DNA of 31,159 nucleotides from CAUZSH01 sp963582935 (GTDB lineage: Bacteria > Pseudomonadota > Gammaproteobacteria > Francisellales > Francisellaceae): positions 1 through 31,159 of the forward strand of contig CAUZSH010000015.1 of assembly GCA_963582935.1 (NCBI GenBank). Direction: 5' to 3'. Within the stretch, counting starts at the first letter, position 1, and each line of letters begins with the position of its first letter. Position numbers and translations under genes: made by a program. The notes under the pieces were generated by a model, which worked only from the letters and a program-made list of their open reading frames with translations, was not told the DNA's origin and did not search any database. Below are positions 1 to 7,715 of this stretch, piece by piece.

Positions 1-85
1 TACAAGCAACGATTCCAAGTGCTACTACAGCAGTGATTGCGAGCATTCCCATGGGTTTGAAGTATTTTTTAAGCCATTGTTTCAT
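1..85 (-). CDS. N-terminus of a lipoprotein downstream of pstB (possible phosphate-binding PstS); runs off the window
   Basis: Twenty-eight codons are readable from an ATG at 85 down to the window edge. They encode a basic start (MKQWLKKYFKP), a hydrophobic stretch and a good lipobox, IVAC, with the Cys at residue 28, so the product should be an exported, lipidated protein. An AAGGAA ribosome site fills the 11-base gap to the pstB stop, so it is the fourth gene of the pst operon. PhoU, the usual gene after pstB, has no signal peptide and is unlikely here. A phosphate-binding PstS placed last in the operon is the natural guess, but the mature part is outside the window. Confidence 0.7.
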   Translation of the reverse strand, partial: MKQWLKKYFKPMGMLAITAVVALGIVAC

Positions 86-96
86 TGTTAGGTTCC

Positions 97-846
97 TTAT
101 TCGTTGCCAATATAGTGAATGGTTTGAGGATCTTTTGGCTGTGTAAAAAGTGTGTGCGTATCTGCTTGTTCGACAATCTTTCCGTCAGCCATAAAAATGG
201 TTTTATCTGAAATTCTCTGAGCTTGTCTCAGGTTATGTGTCACCATGATAATGGTATACTCCTTCTTTAATTCATGAATCAAATCTTCAATTTTTCCTGT
301 TGAGAGGGGGTCTAATGCCGAGGTCGGTTCATCTAATAGTAGAATATCAGGTTTAATGGCCAATGTGCGAGCGATGCATAGCCGTTGTTGTTGCCCACCT
401 GAAAGACTTGTGCCTGCTGAGTGCAACTTATCTTTAACCTCGTTCCAAAGAGCTGCCTGTACTAGTGCTTCTTCTACTTTGTTAGAAAGCTCTGATTTGG
501 TGAGATTTTCATGGAGTTTTAATGCAAAGGTAATATTGTCAAAAATTGACATCGGAAAAGGCGTTGGCTTCTGAAACACCATACTGATTTTTTTTCTTAG
601 TTGGTTGATATCAATATTGGAGGCTAATAAACTCTGCCCATTTAGGAGAATCTTACCTGTAGCAGATTGCCCAGCATAAAGCTCATAGATGCGGTTAAAA
701 GTTCGCAATAATGTTGACTTGCCAGAACCTGACGGTCCAATAATGGCAGTGGTTTTATTTTTTTCAATGGTCGTATCAATTTTAGCAAGTGCTGCGACTT
801 TGCCATAAAAAAAATGTAGGTCTTTAACCTCAAAATAGTGTGACAT
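97..846 (-). CDS. pstB: Phosphate ABC transporter ATP-binding protein PstB
   Basis: PstB is the cytoplasmic ATPase that drives high-affinity phosphate import through PstC/PstA. The 249-residue length is usual for the family. Visible motifs are Walker A GPSGSGKS (37-44), signature LSGGQQQR (148-155), Walker B ILLLDEP (168-174) followed by TSALDP, and switch His204 in VTHN. The segment KISMVFQKPTPFPMSIFDN around the Q-loop is characteristic of PstB rather than other ABC ATPases. The ATG at 846 has an AGGAAA ribosome site upstream and lies 8 bases after pstA. It is third in pstC-pstA-pstB and should be induced by phosphate starvation through the Pho box upstream of pstC. Confidence 0.97.
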   Translation of the reverse strand: MSHYFEVKDLHFFYGKVAALAKIDTTIEKNKTTAIIGPSGSGKSTLLRTFNRIYELYAGQSATGKILLNGQSLLASNIDINQLRKKISMVFQKPTPFPMSIFDNITFALKLHENLTKSELSNKVEEALVQAALWNEVKDKLHSAGTSLSGGQQQRLCIARTLAIKPDILLLDEPTSALDPLSTGKIEDLIHELKKEYTIIMVTHNLRQAQRISDKTIFMADGKIVEQADTHTLFTQPKDPQTIHYIGNE

Positions 847-854
847 GTGTTTTC

Positions 855-1685
855 CTATGTTTTATCTCGGGCAATCCATCGTGCGGATAGGTTCATTAAT
901 AGTACAAATACAGTAATCATAAGGGCGGCTGTCCATGCCAAAGATTGCAGATTTGGATAAGGCTGCATGGCATTTTCAAAAATCATGACGGGAAGGCTTT
1001 CTAGTGGCCTTGTTAAATCAAAAGAAAGGAAACTATTTTTAGCGGATGTAAACAACAAAGGTGCACTTTCCCCCATGATGCGTGCTGTGGCAAGAATTAC
1101 TGCCGTGATTAACCCTGTTTTTGCGGATCGGTAAGTGATCATAATGATGACGCGCCATCTTGGTATTCCCAATGCGATAGCCGCTTCTTTTAACATGGGG
1201 GAGACAAGGTAGAGGACATCTTCAGAGGCTCGAGTGATCATTGGCATGGCAATGATGGAAAGTGCAATAATGCCAGCAAATCCTGAAAATCTTGTATTGG
1301 CAACGATGATGGTATAGACAAATAACCCCACAATCACAGAAGGTGTGCTTAAAAGAATATCGTTGGTAAAGCGTGTAATGGTCACTAAACGGCTTTTCTT
1401 TTTCGATTCCACTAAAAATGTTGCGGTCAGAATAGCAATAGGGGCTGAAACAATAATAGCAATCCCAGTCATCATCAGTGACCCAATCATGGCGTTTCGT
1501 AATCCTAAGTTGCGCGTGTCATGGGTGAAAATTTCGATATTAAATGAATGCAACCCTTTTGCTAGCAAGGTGAATAGTATGTTTAATAAGACCAAAATAC
1601 TCACAATGGCCGTCAGCCAGCAAAACAAGGTGAATAACTGATTTTTAATGCGTCGAGTGATGGAGGATTTAATTAAAAGGCTCAT
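855..1685 (-). CDS. pstA: Phosphate ABC transporter permease PstA
   Basis: This is one of the two inner-membrane subunits forming the phosphate channel. The 276-residue protein has about six hydrophobic segments and a binding-protein-dependent permease core. The ATPase-contact (EAA) loop is at KEAAIALGIPRWRVIIM, and TARIMGESAPLLFTS is a PstA-type sequence. Its ATG overlaps the stop codon of pstC in an ATGA junction (1682-1685), which suggests translational coupling. Length and motifs are ordinary and nothing suggests damage. Confidence 0.96.
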   Translation of the reverse strand: MSLLIKSSITRRIKNQLFTLFCWLTAIVSILVLLNILFTLLAKGLHSFNIEIFTHDTRNLGLRNAMIGSLMMTGIAIIVSAPIAILTATFLVESKKKSRLVTITRFTNDILLSTPSVIVGLFVYTIIVANTRFSGFAGIIALSIIAMPMITRASEDVLYLVSPMLKEAAIALGIPRWRVIIMITYRSAKTGLITAVILATARIMGESAPLLFTSAKNSFLSFDLTRPLESLPVMIFENAMQPYPNLQSLAWTAALMITVFVLLMNLSARWIARDKT

Positions 1686-2668
1686 ATCTTACCCCCTTTT
1701 GATTTGGCTGATTTTAAGAACATTCTCGAAATAATCAGTACGATAAAAGTAATAGCAAACAGTAACAACCCTGTTTCAACAAGGGCGGCTGGATAGAGTG
1801 TACCAACTGCTTCATTAAATTCATTGGCAATGCTGGCAGAGATTGTGGTGCTTGGCATAAAGAGTCCTGATAAACTATGTACATTCCCAATCACAAATGT
1901 CACTGCCATGGTTTCACCCAGAGCACGTCCAAACCCTAGAATGGTCGCCCCTAAAAGCCCAGGAGCGGCATATGGAAAGACGATTTTTTTAGTGACTTCC
2001 CAACGTGTAGCGCCCACACCATAGGCGGCTTCCTTCATAATACTGGGGATAGAAGCAAGCACGTCTCTCATAATGGAAGAAATCAATGGGATTACCATAA
2101 TGGCAAGAATAATGCTGGCAGCAAAAACGCTGCTTCCTGTCGGGATGCTTTGAATAAAAAACATCACAATAGGTTTGAAAGCTACAAGCCAAGAGCCATC
2201 GTGTGCGAGGGCATCAAATTTGCTTGCCATTTCATTTGCGATCGGGATCAGTTTTAGTTGAAGTTGCTGCACCCAAGGAAGCAGCACAAAGAGCCCCCAT
2301 ATTCCATAAACAATACTTGGGATGCCTGCCATTAACTCTATGGTTCGCGCTAAAATTTTCCCTATTTTGCGAGGCATTAGCTCATCAATCAAAACGGCAA
2401 TACCCATGCTGAATGGGATGGCAATGAATAGGGCAATTAAAGAGGTCGCCAATGTGCCGACAATTGCGGCCCAGGCGCCAAATTGATTGGTCACTGGATT
2501 CCATTGATCAGACCAGACAAATGAAAGGCCAAATTCTCGGATGCTGGGCCAACTAAAGAGCACAAGGCTTGCAAGAAGGAGTATAAAAATAAACAGCACA
2601 GAAAAAGCCATGCTAGCCGCTAATCCAAAAAAGTATTTGTCGCCTCGAAAATTTGACGGTGGTTTCAT
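1682..2668 (-). CDS. pstC: Phosphate ABC transporter permease PstC
   Basis: PstC is the partner of PstA in the phosphate channel. The 328 residues show a cytoplasmic N-terminus, a first membrane segment at about 15-40, and a permease core with the EAA loop KEAAYGVGATRWEVTKK. GRALGETMAVTFVIGN is highly typical of PstC. The ATG at 2668 is preceded by AGGGAAAA. It is the first gene of the operon, and no pstS lies upstream, unlike the common pstSCAB order. A Pho box and a matching -10 lie 35-70 bases upstream of the start. Confidence 0.96.
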   Translation of the reverse strand: MKPPSNFRGDKYFFGLAASMAFSVLFIFILLLASLVLFSWPSIREFGLSFVWSDQWNPVTNQFGAWAAIVGTLATSLIALFIAIPFSMGIAVLIDELMPRKIGKILARTIELMAGIPSIVYGIWGLFVLLPWVQQLQLKLIPIANEMASKFDALAHDGSWLVAFKPIVMFFIQSIPTGSSVFAASIILAIMVIPLISSIMRDVLASIPSIMKEAAYGVGATRWEVTKKIVFPYAAPGLLGATILGFGRALGETMAVTFVIGNVHSLSGLFMPSTTISASIANEFNEAVGTLYPAALVETGLLLFAITFIVLIISRMFLKSAKSKGGKI

Positions 2669-2702
2669 TTTTCCCTATAAAACTGATCTTTATTTAAGCG
2701 CT

Positions 2703-2708
2703 AGTGTA
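2703..2708 (-). promoter_or_regulatory. -10 element of the PhoB-dependent pst promoter
   Basis: TACACT on the minus strand matches TATAAT at 4 of 6 positions and lies exactly 10 bases from the Pho box edge. The predicted start of transcription is near 2696, giving a leader of roughly 28 bases before the pstC ATG. Confidence 0.55.
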
Positions 2709-2718
2709 GATGAATTTT

Positions 2719-2736
2719 GTTACAAAATTGTTACAT
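2719..2736 (-). promoter_or_regulatory. Pho box (PhoB binding site) upstream of pstC
   Basis: Read on the minus strand, the site is ATGTAAC-AATT-TTGTAAC: two 7-bp direct repeats separated by a 4-bp A/T spacer, 18 bp in all. That is the exact architecture of the enterobacterial Pho box (CTGTCAT repeats with AT-rich spacer). Ten bases downstream is a -10-like TACACT (2708-2703), the usual distance when PhoB replaces the -35 element. The position in front of pstC supports the call. Actual binding is inferred. Confidence 0.8.
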
Positions 2737-2877
2737 GCCATAGAGAATTTTCATTTACCATAGGAATCTCCGCCGAAACCATATACGTGGTATGGGATTG
2801 CTGTATGAGTAACATTTGATCACCATACATTTTATGTTACTTTATACATGTAATGATTAACTGAGAAAAAGCCACCA

Positions 2878-3003
2878 ATGCCTCAATCAAAATCACTTAA
2901 TATCCCATCTGATATGGAGCTTATAAAGCGATTTGATGACCCAGAAATGCGAGCGGTGTTTGGTCAAATAATTCTGTTTTTTGATAGTTTTCCTTTATTG
3001 TAA
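2878..3003 (+). CDS. Possible 41-codon small ORF, unidentified
   Basis: An ATG at 2878 opens a 41-residue frame (MPQSKSLNIPSDMELIKRF...) ending at TAA 3001-3003. There is no clear ribosome site (AAAAGCCACCA precedes the ATG) and I recognise no family. The composition is protein-like, with a polar N-terminus and a hydrophobic end (ILFFDSFPLL), so it could be a small protein or the decayed start of a longer gene. It is the only candidate gene in the 2669-3087 spacer, which otherwise holds the Pho box and the promoter at 3015-3041. Confidence 0.22.
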   Translation: MPQSKSLNIPSDMELIKRFDDPEMRAVFGQIILFFDSFPLL

Positions 3004-3014
3004 GTTGTTCCAAA

Positions 3015-3041
3015 TTGACGGGGTAGCTCACCTAGTATAAT
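3015..3041 (+). promoter_or_regulatory. Sigma-70-like promoter for the GGCT-fold gene
   Basis: TTGACG (3015-3020) and a perfect TATAAT (3036-3041) are separated by 15 bases, which is short. Shifting the -10 two bases to TAATAT gives the standard 17. The predicted transcript starts near 3048, about 40 bases before the ATG at 3088. Confidence 0.55.
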
Positions 3042-3087
3042 ATGCGCACATTGGCATCAATAAAACTGAAAAGATATAGTTATAACT

Positions 3088-3420
3088 ATGGAAGATTTAT
3101 TTTCATATGGTACTTTGCAAAAGATAGAGGTCCAAATTGAATCATTTAACAGAAAGTTGACTGGTTTTAGTGATTGCTTGTCTGGGTATGTCGTATCAAA
3201 AATTAAAATCATGGACGAACACGTTATTAAACTAAGTGGAACTGACCTACACCCTGCGTTAATATACACTGGAAACGATGATGATAAAGTCAGTGGAGTA
3301 GTTTATCAGGTAACAAAAATTGAATTGGTAAAGGCAGATGAGTACGAGGTTGATGACTATAAGAGAGTGCGTGTAATACTTTCTTCAGGTCGGAATGCTT
3401 GGGTCTATATTTCAGATTAA
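3088..3420 (+). CDS. Gamma-glutamylcyclotransferase-fold (AIG2/YtfP-like) protein
   Basis: A 110-residue protein opening with LFSYGTLQ. The YGTL at 7-10 is the substrate-loop hallmark of the GGCT/AIG2 fold. The C-terminal part, ADEYEVDDYKRVRVIL (83-98), matches the family pattern in which a catalytic acid (probably Glu87) precedes Y.R and a beta strand. Members release 5-oxoproline from gamma-glutamyl amines or peptides, but many small bacterial ones have no proven substrate. The gene stands alone with its own promoter, tail-to-tail with amt. A second, divergent protein of the same fold is at 17596-17973. Fold is confident, reaction is not. Confidence 0.8.
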   Translation: MEDLFSYGTLQKIEVQIESFNRKLTGFSDCLSGYVVSKIKIMDEHVIKLSGTDLHPALIYTGNDDDKVSGVVYQVTKIELVKADEYEVDDYKRVRVILSSGRNAWVYISD

Positions 3421-3581
3421 AGGTGTATTCTGTCCTAGCACAATCACTCCAAAACACACCGACAACGTGCCTGTAGGTTACGGTGAGAGGATACAAGAGT
3501 CTGACAGGTTTGTTTCCTTGAGTGTGGCTTGTTAGCTATTCTGAAAGTTCTAGCTCAGGTGTGATTGTGTTTTTATACATT

Positions 3582-3605
3582 TAGTTTTTATATATATAAA
3601 AACTA
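3582..3605. terminator. Perfect 24-bp palindrome between convergent genes, possible bidirectional terminator
   Basis: Two 12-base arms beginning TAGTTTTTATAT form a perfect palindrome with no mismatch. It lies 160 bases after the GGCT-fold gene and about 100 bases after the amt stop, where a terminator serving both strands would be expected. The stem is A/T-rich with T-runs inside the arms, so it is not a classical GC-stem terminator. The remainder of 3421-3709 shows no gene. Confidence 0.4.
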
Positions 3606-3709
3606 GCAATGGTGCTAACTGCCTTATATAAAAGGACAATTACCTATTATCTAATGTCTTATATGCTTTTGACTAGAAAGAACGGACGTTATCTTTAACT
3701 ATTAGGAAT

Positions 3710-5020
3710 TTAGGTGTTTAATCTTCTAAATCGTTTTTTTGTTGCATGTTTTAGCTTAGATTTAGCAATTTCTTTTGATAATTGTCTTTTGAGGTATGTA
3801 TTTGGTTTTAGTTCTGGATAGGCAATCTCTCCATGTTGTGTGATATCTAAACCTATTTTCTCTTCTTCCTCTGTAACTCGGATTGCCATAAATAATTTAA
3901 TAATCGAAATTATAATAAAGGTCATTAGAGTTGCAAATATTACCACAATTAATGCCGCCATTGTTTGTTTAAATAAAAGATCCCACTGACCTTTAATTAA
4001 ACCATTTGGGATACTTGGATTTATAGATGTTTCAGCGAAAACGCCAACTAAAATTACTCCAATAAAACCACTTAATCCGTGACATACGAAAACATTTAAT
4101 GAATCATCGACCCTATTTTTTATAGTATTAATGTAATTGAATGCAAAATAACATATACATGTGGTTATTAAGCTAATAAAAAAAGCACTGTGCATACGTA
4201 CATAGCCGGCGCTTGGTGTAATTGAGACAAGTCCGACAACAGCAGCAACAGCGACATTAACGGCTGAACTCTTTTTACTTCTAATGTTATCTATTATGAC
4301 CCATGTTATTATTGCAGTTGCAGGGGCAATAGCTGTATTTATAAATGCCACAAAAGCTATTTTATTTACTTCCAAAGCTGATCCTGAATTAAATCCAAAA
4401 TATCCAAACCATAAAATAGAAACTCCAAGAATAACAAAAGGAATATTATGGGATGTGGACTCTTGTAGGAATTTTCTTGGCTTGAGCATAATGGCAAGGA
4501 TCAGTGCAGAAAAACCAGCCCCGATATGAATCGCCAACCCTCCTGCAAAATCAAAAACGCACCAATTAGCCAGCCATCCTGAGCTTGACCAAACCCAGTG
4601 TACCACTGTGCTGTAAAAGAATATTGACCATAAAATAACAAAACATATAAAAGCTTTAAATTTCATTCTTTCTACGATTGCACCAGATATTAATGCTGCT
4701 GCAATGACTGCAAACATCATTTCAAAAGATGCGAATACAAGCATAGCCACACCATTTCCTGGATGATATTTATCGAATAACCCATCTAGGAAAACATAAT
4801 TAAAATTCCCAATAAATGGGTTGCTTCCAGAAAATGATAAGGAGTAACCTATAAAAGTCCAGATTAAAATAAGTATAGCCATTGTGAAAAAATTCATTTT
4901 AATGGTATTAAGTGCATTTTTAGCTGGGACTAATCCTGAATAAAAAAGTGCGAGTCCACAAACCATAAAAAAGACCAGTGTGGTGGCAACAATAACAAAA
5001 AGTGTATTAATAGCAATCAT
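3710..5020 (-). CDS. amt: Ammonium transporter, Amt/AmtB family
   Basis: An inner-membrane channel that takes up ammonium. The 436-residue protein has eleven or so membrane segments and a short N-terminus without obvious signal peptide. Family landmarks are all present: FASFEMMFAVIAAALISGAI around residues 96-115 (outer Phe gate region), Asp157 in FDFAGG, twin pore histidines His165 (IHIGAG) and His314 (CHGLSG), WFGYFGFNSGS (204-214) and a charged GLDITQHGE tail as in AmtB. After that tail comes an extra basic extension of about 35 residues (KSKLKHATKKRFRR). No glnK gene is next to it, so the usual PII partner must be encoded elsewhere. Confidence 0.95.
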   Translation of the reverse strand: MIAINTLFVIVATTLVFFMVCGLALFYSGLVPAKNALNTIKMNFFTMAILILIWTFIGYSLSFSGSNPFIGNFNYVFLDGLFDKYHPGNGVAMLVFASFEMMFAVIAAALISGAIVERMKFKAFICFVILWSIFFYSTVVHWVWSSSGWLANWCVFDFAGGLAIHIGAGFSALILAIMLKPRKFLQESTSHNIPFVILGVSILWFGYFGFNSGSALEVNKIAFVAFINTAIAPATAIITWVIIDNIRSKKSSAVNVAVAAVVGLVSITPSAGYVRMHSAFFISLITTCICYFAFNYINTIKNRVDDSLNVFVCHGLSGFIGVILVGVFAETSINPSIPNGLIKGQWDLLFKQTMAALIVVIFATLMTFIIISIIKLFMAIRVTEEEEKIGLDITQHGEIAYPELKPNTYLKRQLSKEIAKSKLKHATKKRFRRLNT

Positions 5021-5061
5021 GTAAAGATTTCATATGTTAATTGGTAAGAAGAATGTATTTT

Positions 5062-5090
5062 AGTATAATAGTAATAGAAAAGACTTGCAA
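5062..5090 (-). promoter_or_regulatory. Sigma-70-like promoter for amt
   Basis: On the minus strand, TTGCAA (5090-5085) and TATACT (5067-5062) are 17 bases apart. They match consensus at 4 of 6 and 5 of 6 positions. The transcript would begin near 5055, about 35 bases before the amt ATG. I saw no sigma-54 GG/GC element between it and the gene. Confidence 0.5.
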
Positions 5091-5323
5091 TTTTGTCATA
5101 GAAGCTGGAAATATGATTCACCTAGATTAGGCCTGTACTGGTACTTGTATTTAATATAGTGATGAATTCACTCTACGCAATTTTGCACAGGGTGATTATA
5201 ATACAAAAGCAGTTCAGAATTCTGTGAACGTAATTTTGCGTTATCCTCTTATGTAAATTCTGGAAGTGGCGATTTTGATTGATTGTGATAGTGTATGATA
5301 CTTAAATAACAAACAGGGAAAAA

Positions 5324-5380
5324 TGGATATTTTTATGTACCGTAGATACTCTTGTATCACGATCACGATCTCGATGTGAG
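5324..5380 (+). other. Leader-like 18-codon ORF
   Basis: ATG at 5324 preceded by CAGGGAAAA, a good ribosome site at slightly short spacing, opens an 18-codon frame (MDIFMYRRYSCITITISM) ending in TGA at 5380. The 70-bp dyad begins 18 bases later. The layout resembles a leader peptide followed by an RNA structure. However, no plus-strand gene follows until gltB at 7816, so a regulatory role is unsupported. Confidence 0.2.
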
Positions 5381-5397
5381 ATAGGTAATGCTATAGC

Positions 5398-5467
5398 TGA
5401 TATTAGACCCATTTATGCGAACATAGCCTAAATATATTATGTTTTTATAAAAAAGGGTCTAATATCA
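5398..5467. repeat. 70-bp nested inverted repeat (13-bp perfect arms)
   Basis: TGATATTAGACCC (5398-5410) and its exact reverse complement (5455-5467) enclose 44 bases. Inside, TTTAT/ATAAA (5412-5416, 5447-5451) and AACATA/TATGTT (5420-5425, 5438-5443) also pair, so nearly the whole 70 bp can fold into one long hairpin. No T-run follows on either strand and I see no target-site duplication. It may be a small non-autonomous element (MITE-like), a structured RNA or a protein-binding dyad. The whole spacer 5021-5580 has no convincing gene. Confidence 0.6.
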
Positions 5468-5580
5468 AAGTGAAAGAAGATGAATTCAACTTTATCATCC
5501 TGAAATGGGCATGTTTTTTGACCTTCAATAATTCCATAGGATATAAACCATAATTAATTATTTTTATAACTAGGAATTCC

Positions 5581-6765
5581 CTATTTTGACCAATATATGT
5601 GACTTAAATATATTATAATTAAATTTATTATTAATATTAACGTGAGTGACAAAGGCAGCATTAATGTTGCAGGATAGTTAATTAAAGGTAGAATAAATAG
5701 GGCAGCGCAAGCAAAGCTCATACTAATAAGATTTAGAACTGAAGATGCATTTCCTTTGTCATTATGGGAGCCAAGGCTTAGGACTGATGCATTAACAAAA
5801 ATAAAAGGTATACCAAATAAAACACATGCAATTAATGCAAATAATAATACTTCATTAAACATTTGAATATAAAATATATACCCTATAGCTAGAGATGATA
5901 ATAAAGATATAATTACTCCTATAAATAGAGATATTTGCTTTGTTATCCAATTGGATGAAATTGACACTGCAACATTGCCTAGCATGTAGCCTATATAAGA
6001 TAAGAAATATACAATACCATATTGAAGTACAGAGATATCAAATTTATTTCTAGCGATAAAAGGGAGTAATGATGCGAGTACATATAAGACTGCAATCATT
6101 GCCCCATATATTAATGCGTAAGTGGTAACTTTTTTATTCTTAAATGCATATTTGTAGCCTGATAAAAACTCTTGTATCTTGAATTTGCTTCTATGAGTAT
6201 TTGTTTCAGGAAGTAGGGCGACTAAGACCAGTAATATTAATGAGTATATAAACATGATAATAATACAACTTTCCCAGTGAGAATGGCTGAGGATTCCACC
6301 TATTAGTGTAGCAATCCCTGGAGAGACTGCAAATCCTGTAGTAATAATGGTGGTCATTTTTCTTGCTTCTTGATCTTTATATAAATCAGATATAATCGTG
6401 AAGCTTAGAACCATTCCTGCACCTGCTCCAATTCCTGTAATTAAGCGACCCAATAAAAATAATTTATAGCTAATAAAATGTAATGAGCTATAAGATATCA
6501 GTAAACCTATAATAGCTAAAGTTATTGCTAGGTAAGATGCTATTTTACGTCCAGTAATGTTTGAAAGTGCCCCGAAGACTACTTGTGTGATGGTGTAACC
6601 AACCAAAAATAAAGTAATAGCATATTGAGTTTCTTGAATACTAATACTGTAAAAATTTTTAATGTCAGGAAGTGCTGGAGTTATAATAATTGCATTTACA
6701 GAACCAAAAGATATAAATAAAAATAAAATACAAATAACTTTTAAATTTAACAATGAGTTCACCAC
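5581..6765 (-). CDS. MFS transporter, DHA1/Bcr-CflA-like drug efflux family
   Basis: A 394-residue protein with about twelve membrane segments. The N-terminal half carries the MFS motif A region (GYTITQVVFGALSNITGRKIA, about 57-77) and the LLGRLITGIGAGAGMVLSFTI stretch (motif C-like, about 108-128) found in proton-driven Bcr/CflA-type exporters. The substrate cannot be read. The frame opens with GTG at 6765 and there is no ATG near the N-terminus. A perfect TATAAT (6775-6770) sits only four bases upstream and no ribosome site is visible, so a leaderless transcript is possible. The gene is much more AT-rich than gltB or sucC, which could mean transfer. Confidence 0.85.
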   Translation of the reverse strand: MVNSLLNLKVICILFLFISFGSVNAIIITPALPDIKNFYSISIQETQYAITLFLVGYTITQVVFGALSNITGRKIASYLAITLAIIGLLISYSSLHFISYKLFLLGRLITGIGAGAGMVLSFTIISDLYKDQEARKMTTIITTGFAVSPGIATLIGGILSHSHWESCIIIMFIYSLILLVLVALLPETNTHRSKFKIQEFLSGYKYAFKNKKVTTYALIYGAMIAVLYVLASLLPFIARNKFDISVLQYGIVYFLSYIGYMLGNVAVSISSNWITKQISLFIGVIISLLSSLAIGYIFYIQMFNEVLLFALIACVLFGIPFIFVNASVLSLGSHNDKGNASSVLNLISMSFACAALFILPLINYPATLMLPLSLTLILIINLIIIYLSHIYWSK

Positions 6766-6963
6766 GCATATTATATGTTATACATATGTATAGGCTAAAA
6801 ATGAGACCTTTGCATAATTAAAGACTGAATTAAAATCATAAGTGCAATCCCACTAACTTTACTCATTCACAATTACATAATTTGGCTATTTGGATTACTT
6901 AGTTGATATTGCAATATTGTAATTCATAGTCAAATAGTCGATTATCAGCAGGTTGTTTTCAGT

Positions 6964-7602
6964 TTATTCTGTTTTTGTAACATGAACAGTGTATCCCGCA
7001 ATGTTACGAATGGTTTTACTTTTTTGAACCTCATTTCTGTGTTTAAGCGTGCCACAAATAATATCTCCGAAGTAGTTGCTAATACCCCAATTATAATTTT
7101 CATTGTGGAAATGATGTCGCATATGTGCGCGTTTAATCTTATTTCCAAGCGTTGTCTTTGGTTGATAAGATGGGACGTGATGCGCTAAGTGCATCCATTC
7201 ATAAAAAAGATAATATAAAACGCCAGCGGTAAATGGGACTAAAGCAAGTTTAAAGCTCCAAAGAAGTAGTGAAAATAAAAGGTAGGTTTGTACTAAGTGA
7301 ATAATGACAGCAGATAATGGTGCAAAGAGGAGCTGCACATTTTGTGGATCACGGTGATGCCCATGGTGTAGTCGAATTTGGAAACGCCTAAACCAACCAT
7401 CTTTTGCTGTTAATTTTGCATGTAGCAGAAATTTATGGGCATACCATTCATAAAATGGCGCGATGAGAATGGGAATAAGAATAAGTGCAAAGTGAGACCA
7501 AAGAATGCCTAGGTGAATACATAATGAGAACATTAAAACGAAAAAGACCGACAATCCTATGATAAGGGGATGGGAGAAGTATTTATTGAAAACTTCCTTC
7601 AT
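6964..7602 (-). CDS. Fatty acid hydroxylase / sterol desaturase superfamily membrane protein
   Basis: A di-iron membrane oxygenase family member, 212 residues from the ATG at 7602. The frame extends five codons further to a TTG at 7617, but neither start has a clear ribosome site. Three to four membrane segments frame the conserved histidine clusters: HKFLLH (56-61), HHGHH (79-83), HLAHH (138-142) and HMRHHFH (160-166), all expected iron ligands. Relatives hydroxylate fatty acyl chains, sterols or carotenoids, and the substrate here is unknown. It is divergent from gltB, and a 23-bp palindrome lies 30 bases upstream of its start. Confidence 0.88.
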   Translation of the reverse strand: MKEVFNKYFSHPLIIGLSVFFVLMFSLCIHLGILWSHFALILIPILIAPFYEWYAHKFLLHAKLTAKDGWFRRFQIRLHHGHHRDPQNVQLLFAPLSAVIIHLVQTYLLFSLLLWSFKLALVPFTAGVLYYLFYEWMHLAHHVPSYQPKTTLGNKIKRAHMRHHFHNENYNWGISNYFGDIICGTLKHRNEVQKSKTIRNIAGYTVHVTKTE

Positions 7603-7631
7603 ATTGAATAAGACCAAATTTTAGGATTTAT

Positions 7632-7654
7632 ATGCATTGTAACGAACAATGCAT
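7632..7654. promoter_or_regulatory. 23-bp palindrome, candidate operator between the hydroxylase gene and gltB
   Basis: ATGCATTGT and ACAATGCAT, separated by AACGA, make a perfect 9-bp dyad. It lies in the 5' leader or promoter of the hydroxylase gene (start 7602) and 160 bases upstream of gltB. The size and symmetry resemble an operator for a dimeric repressor, or a leader hairpin. No regulator gene is adjacent. Confidence 0.45.
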
Positions 7655-7715
7655 GAAATCTCAAAATTTGCTTATAAATAAATAATTCGCAGAATAATAA
7701 TTTTTTACTAGATTC

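Noticed and set aside
3435..3570. Inverted pair CACAATCAC / GTGATTGTG about 120 bases apart
   Set aside because: A 9-bp match at that distance is expected by chance in this base composition and no stem or function follows from it.
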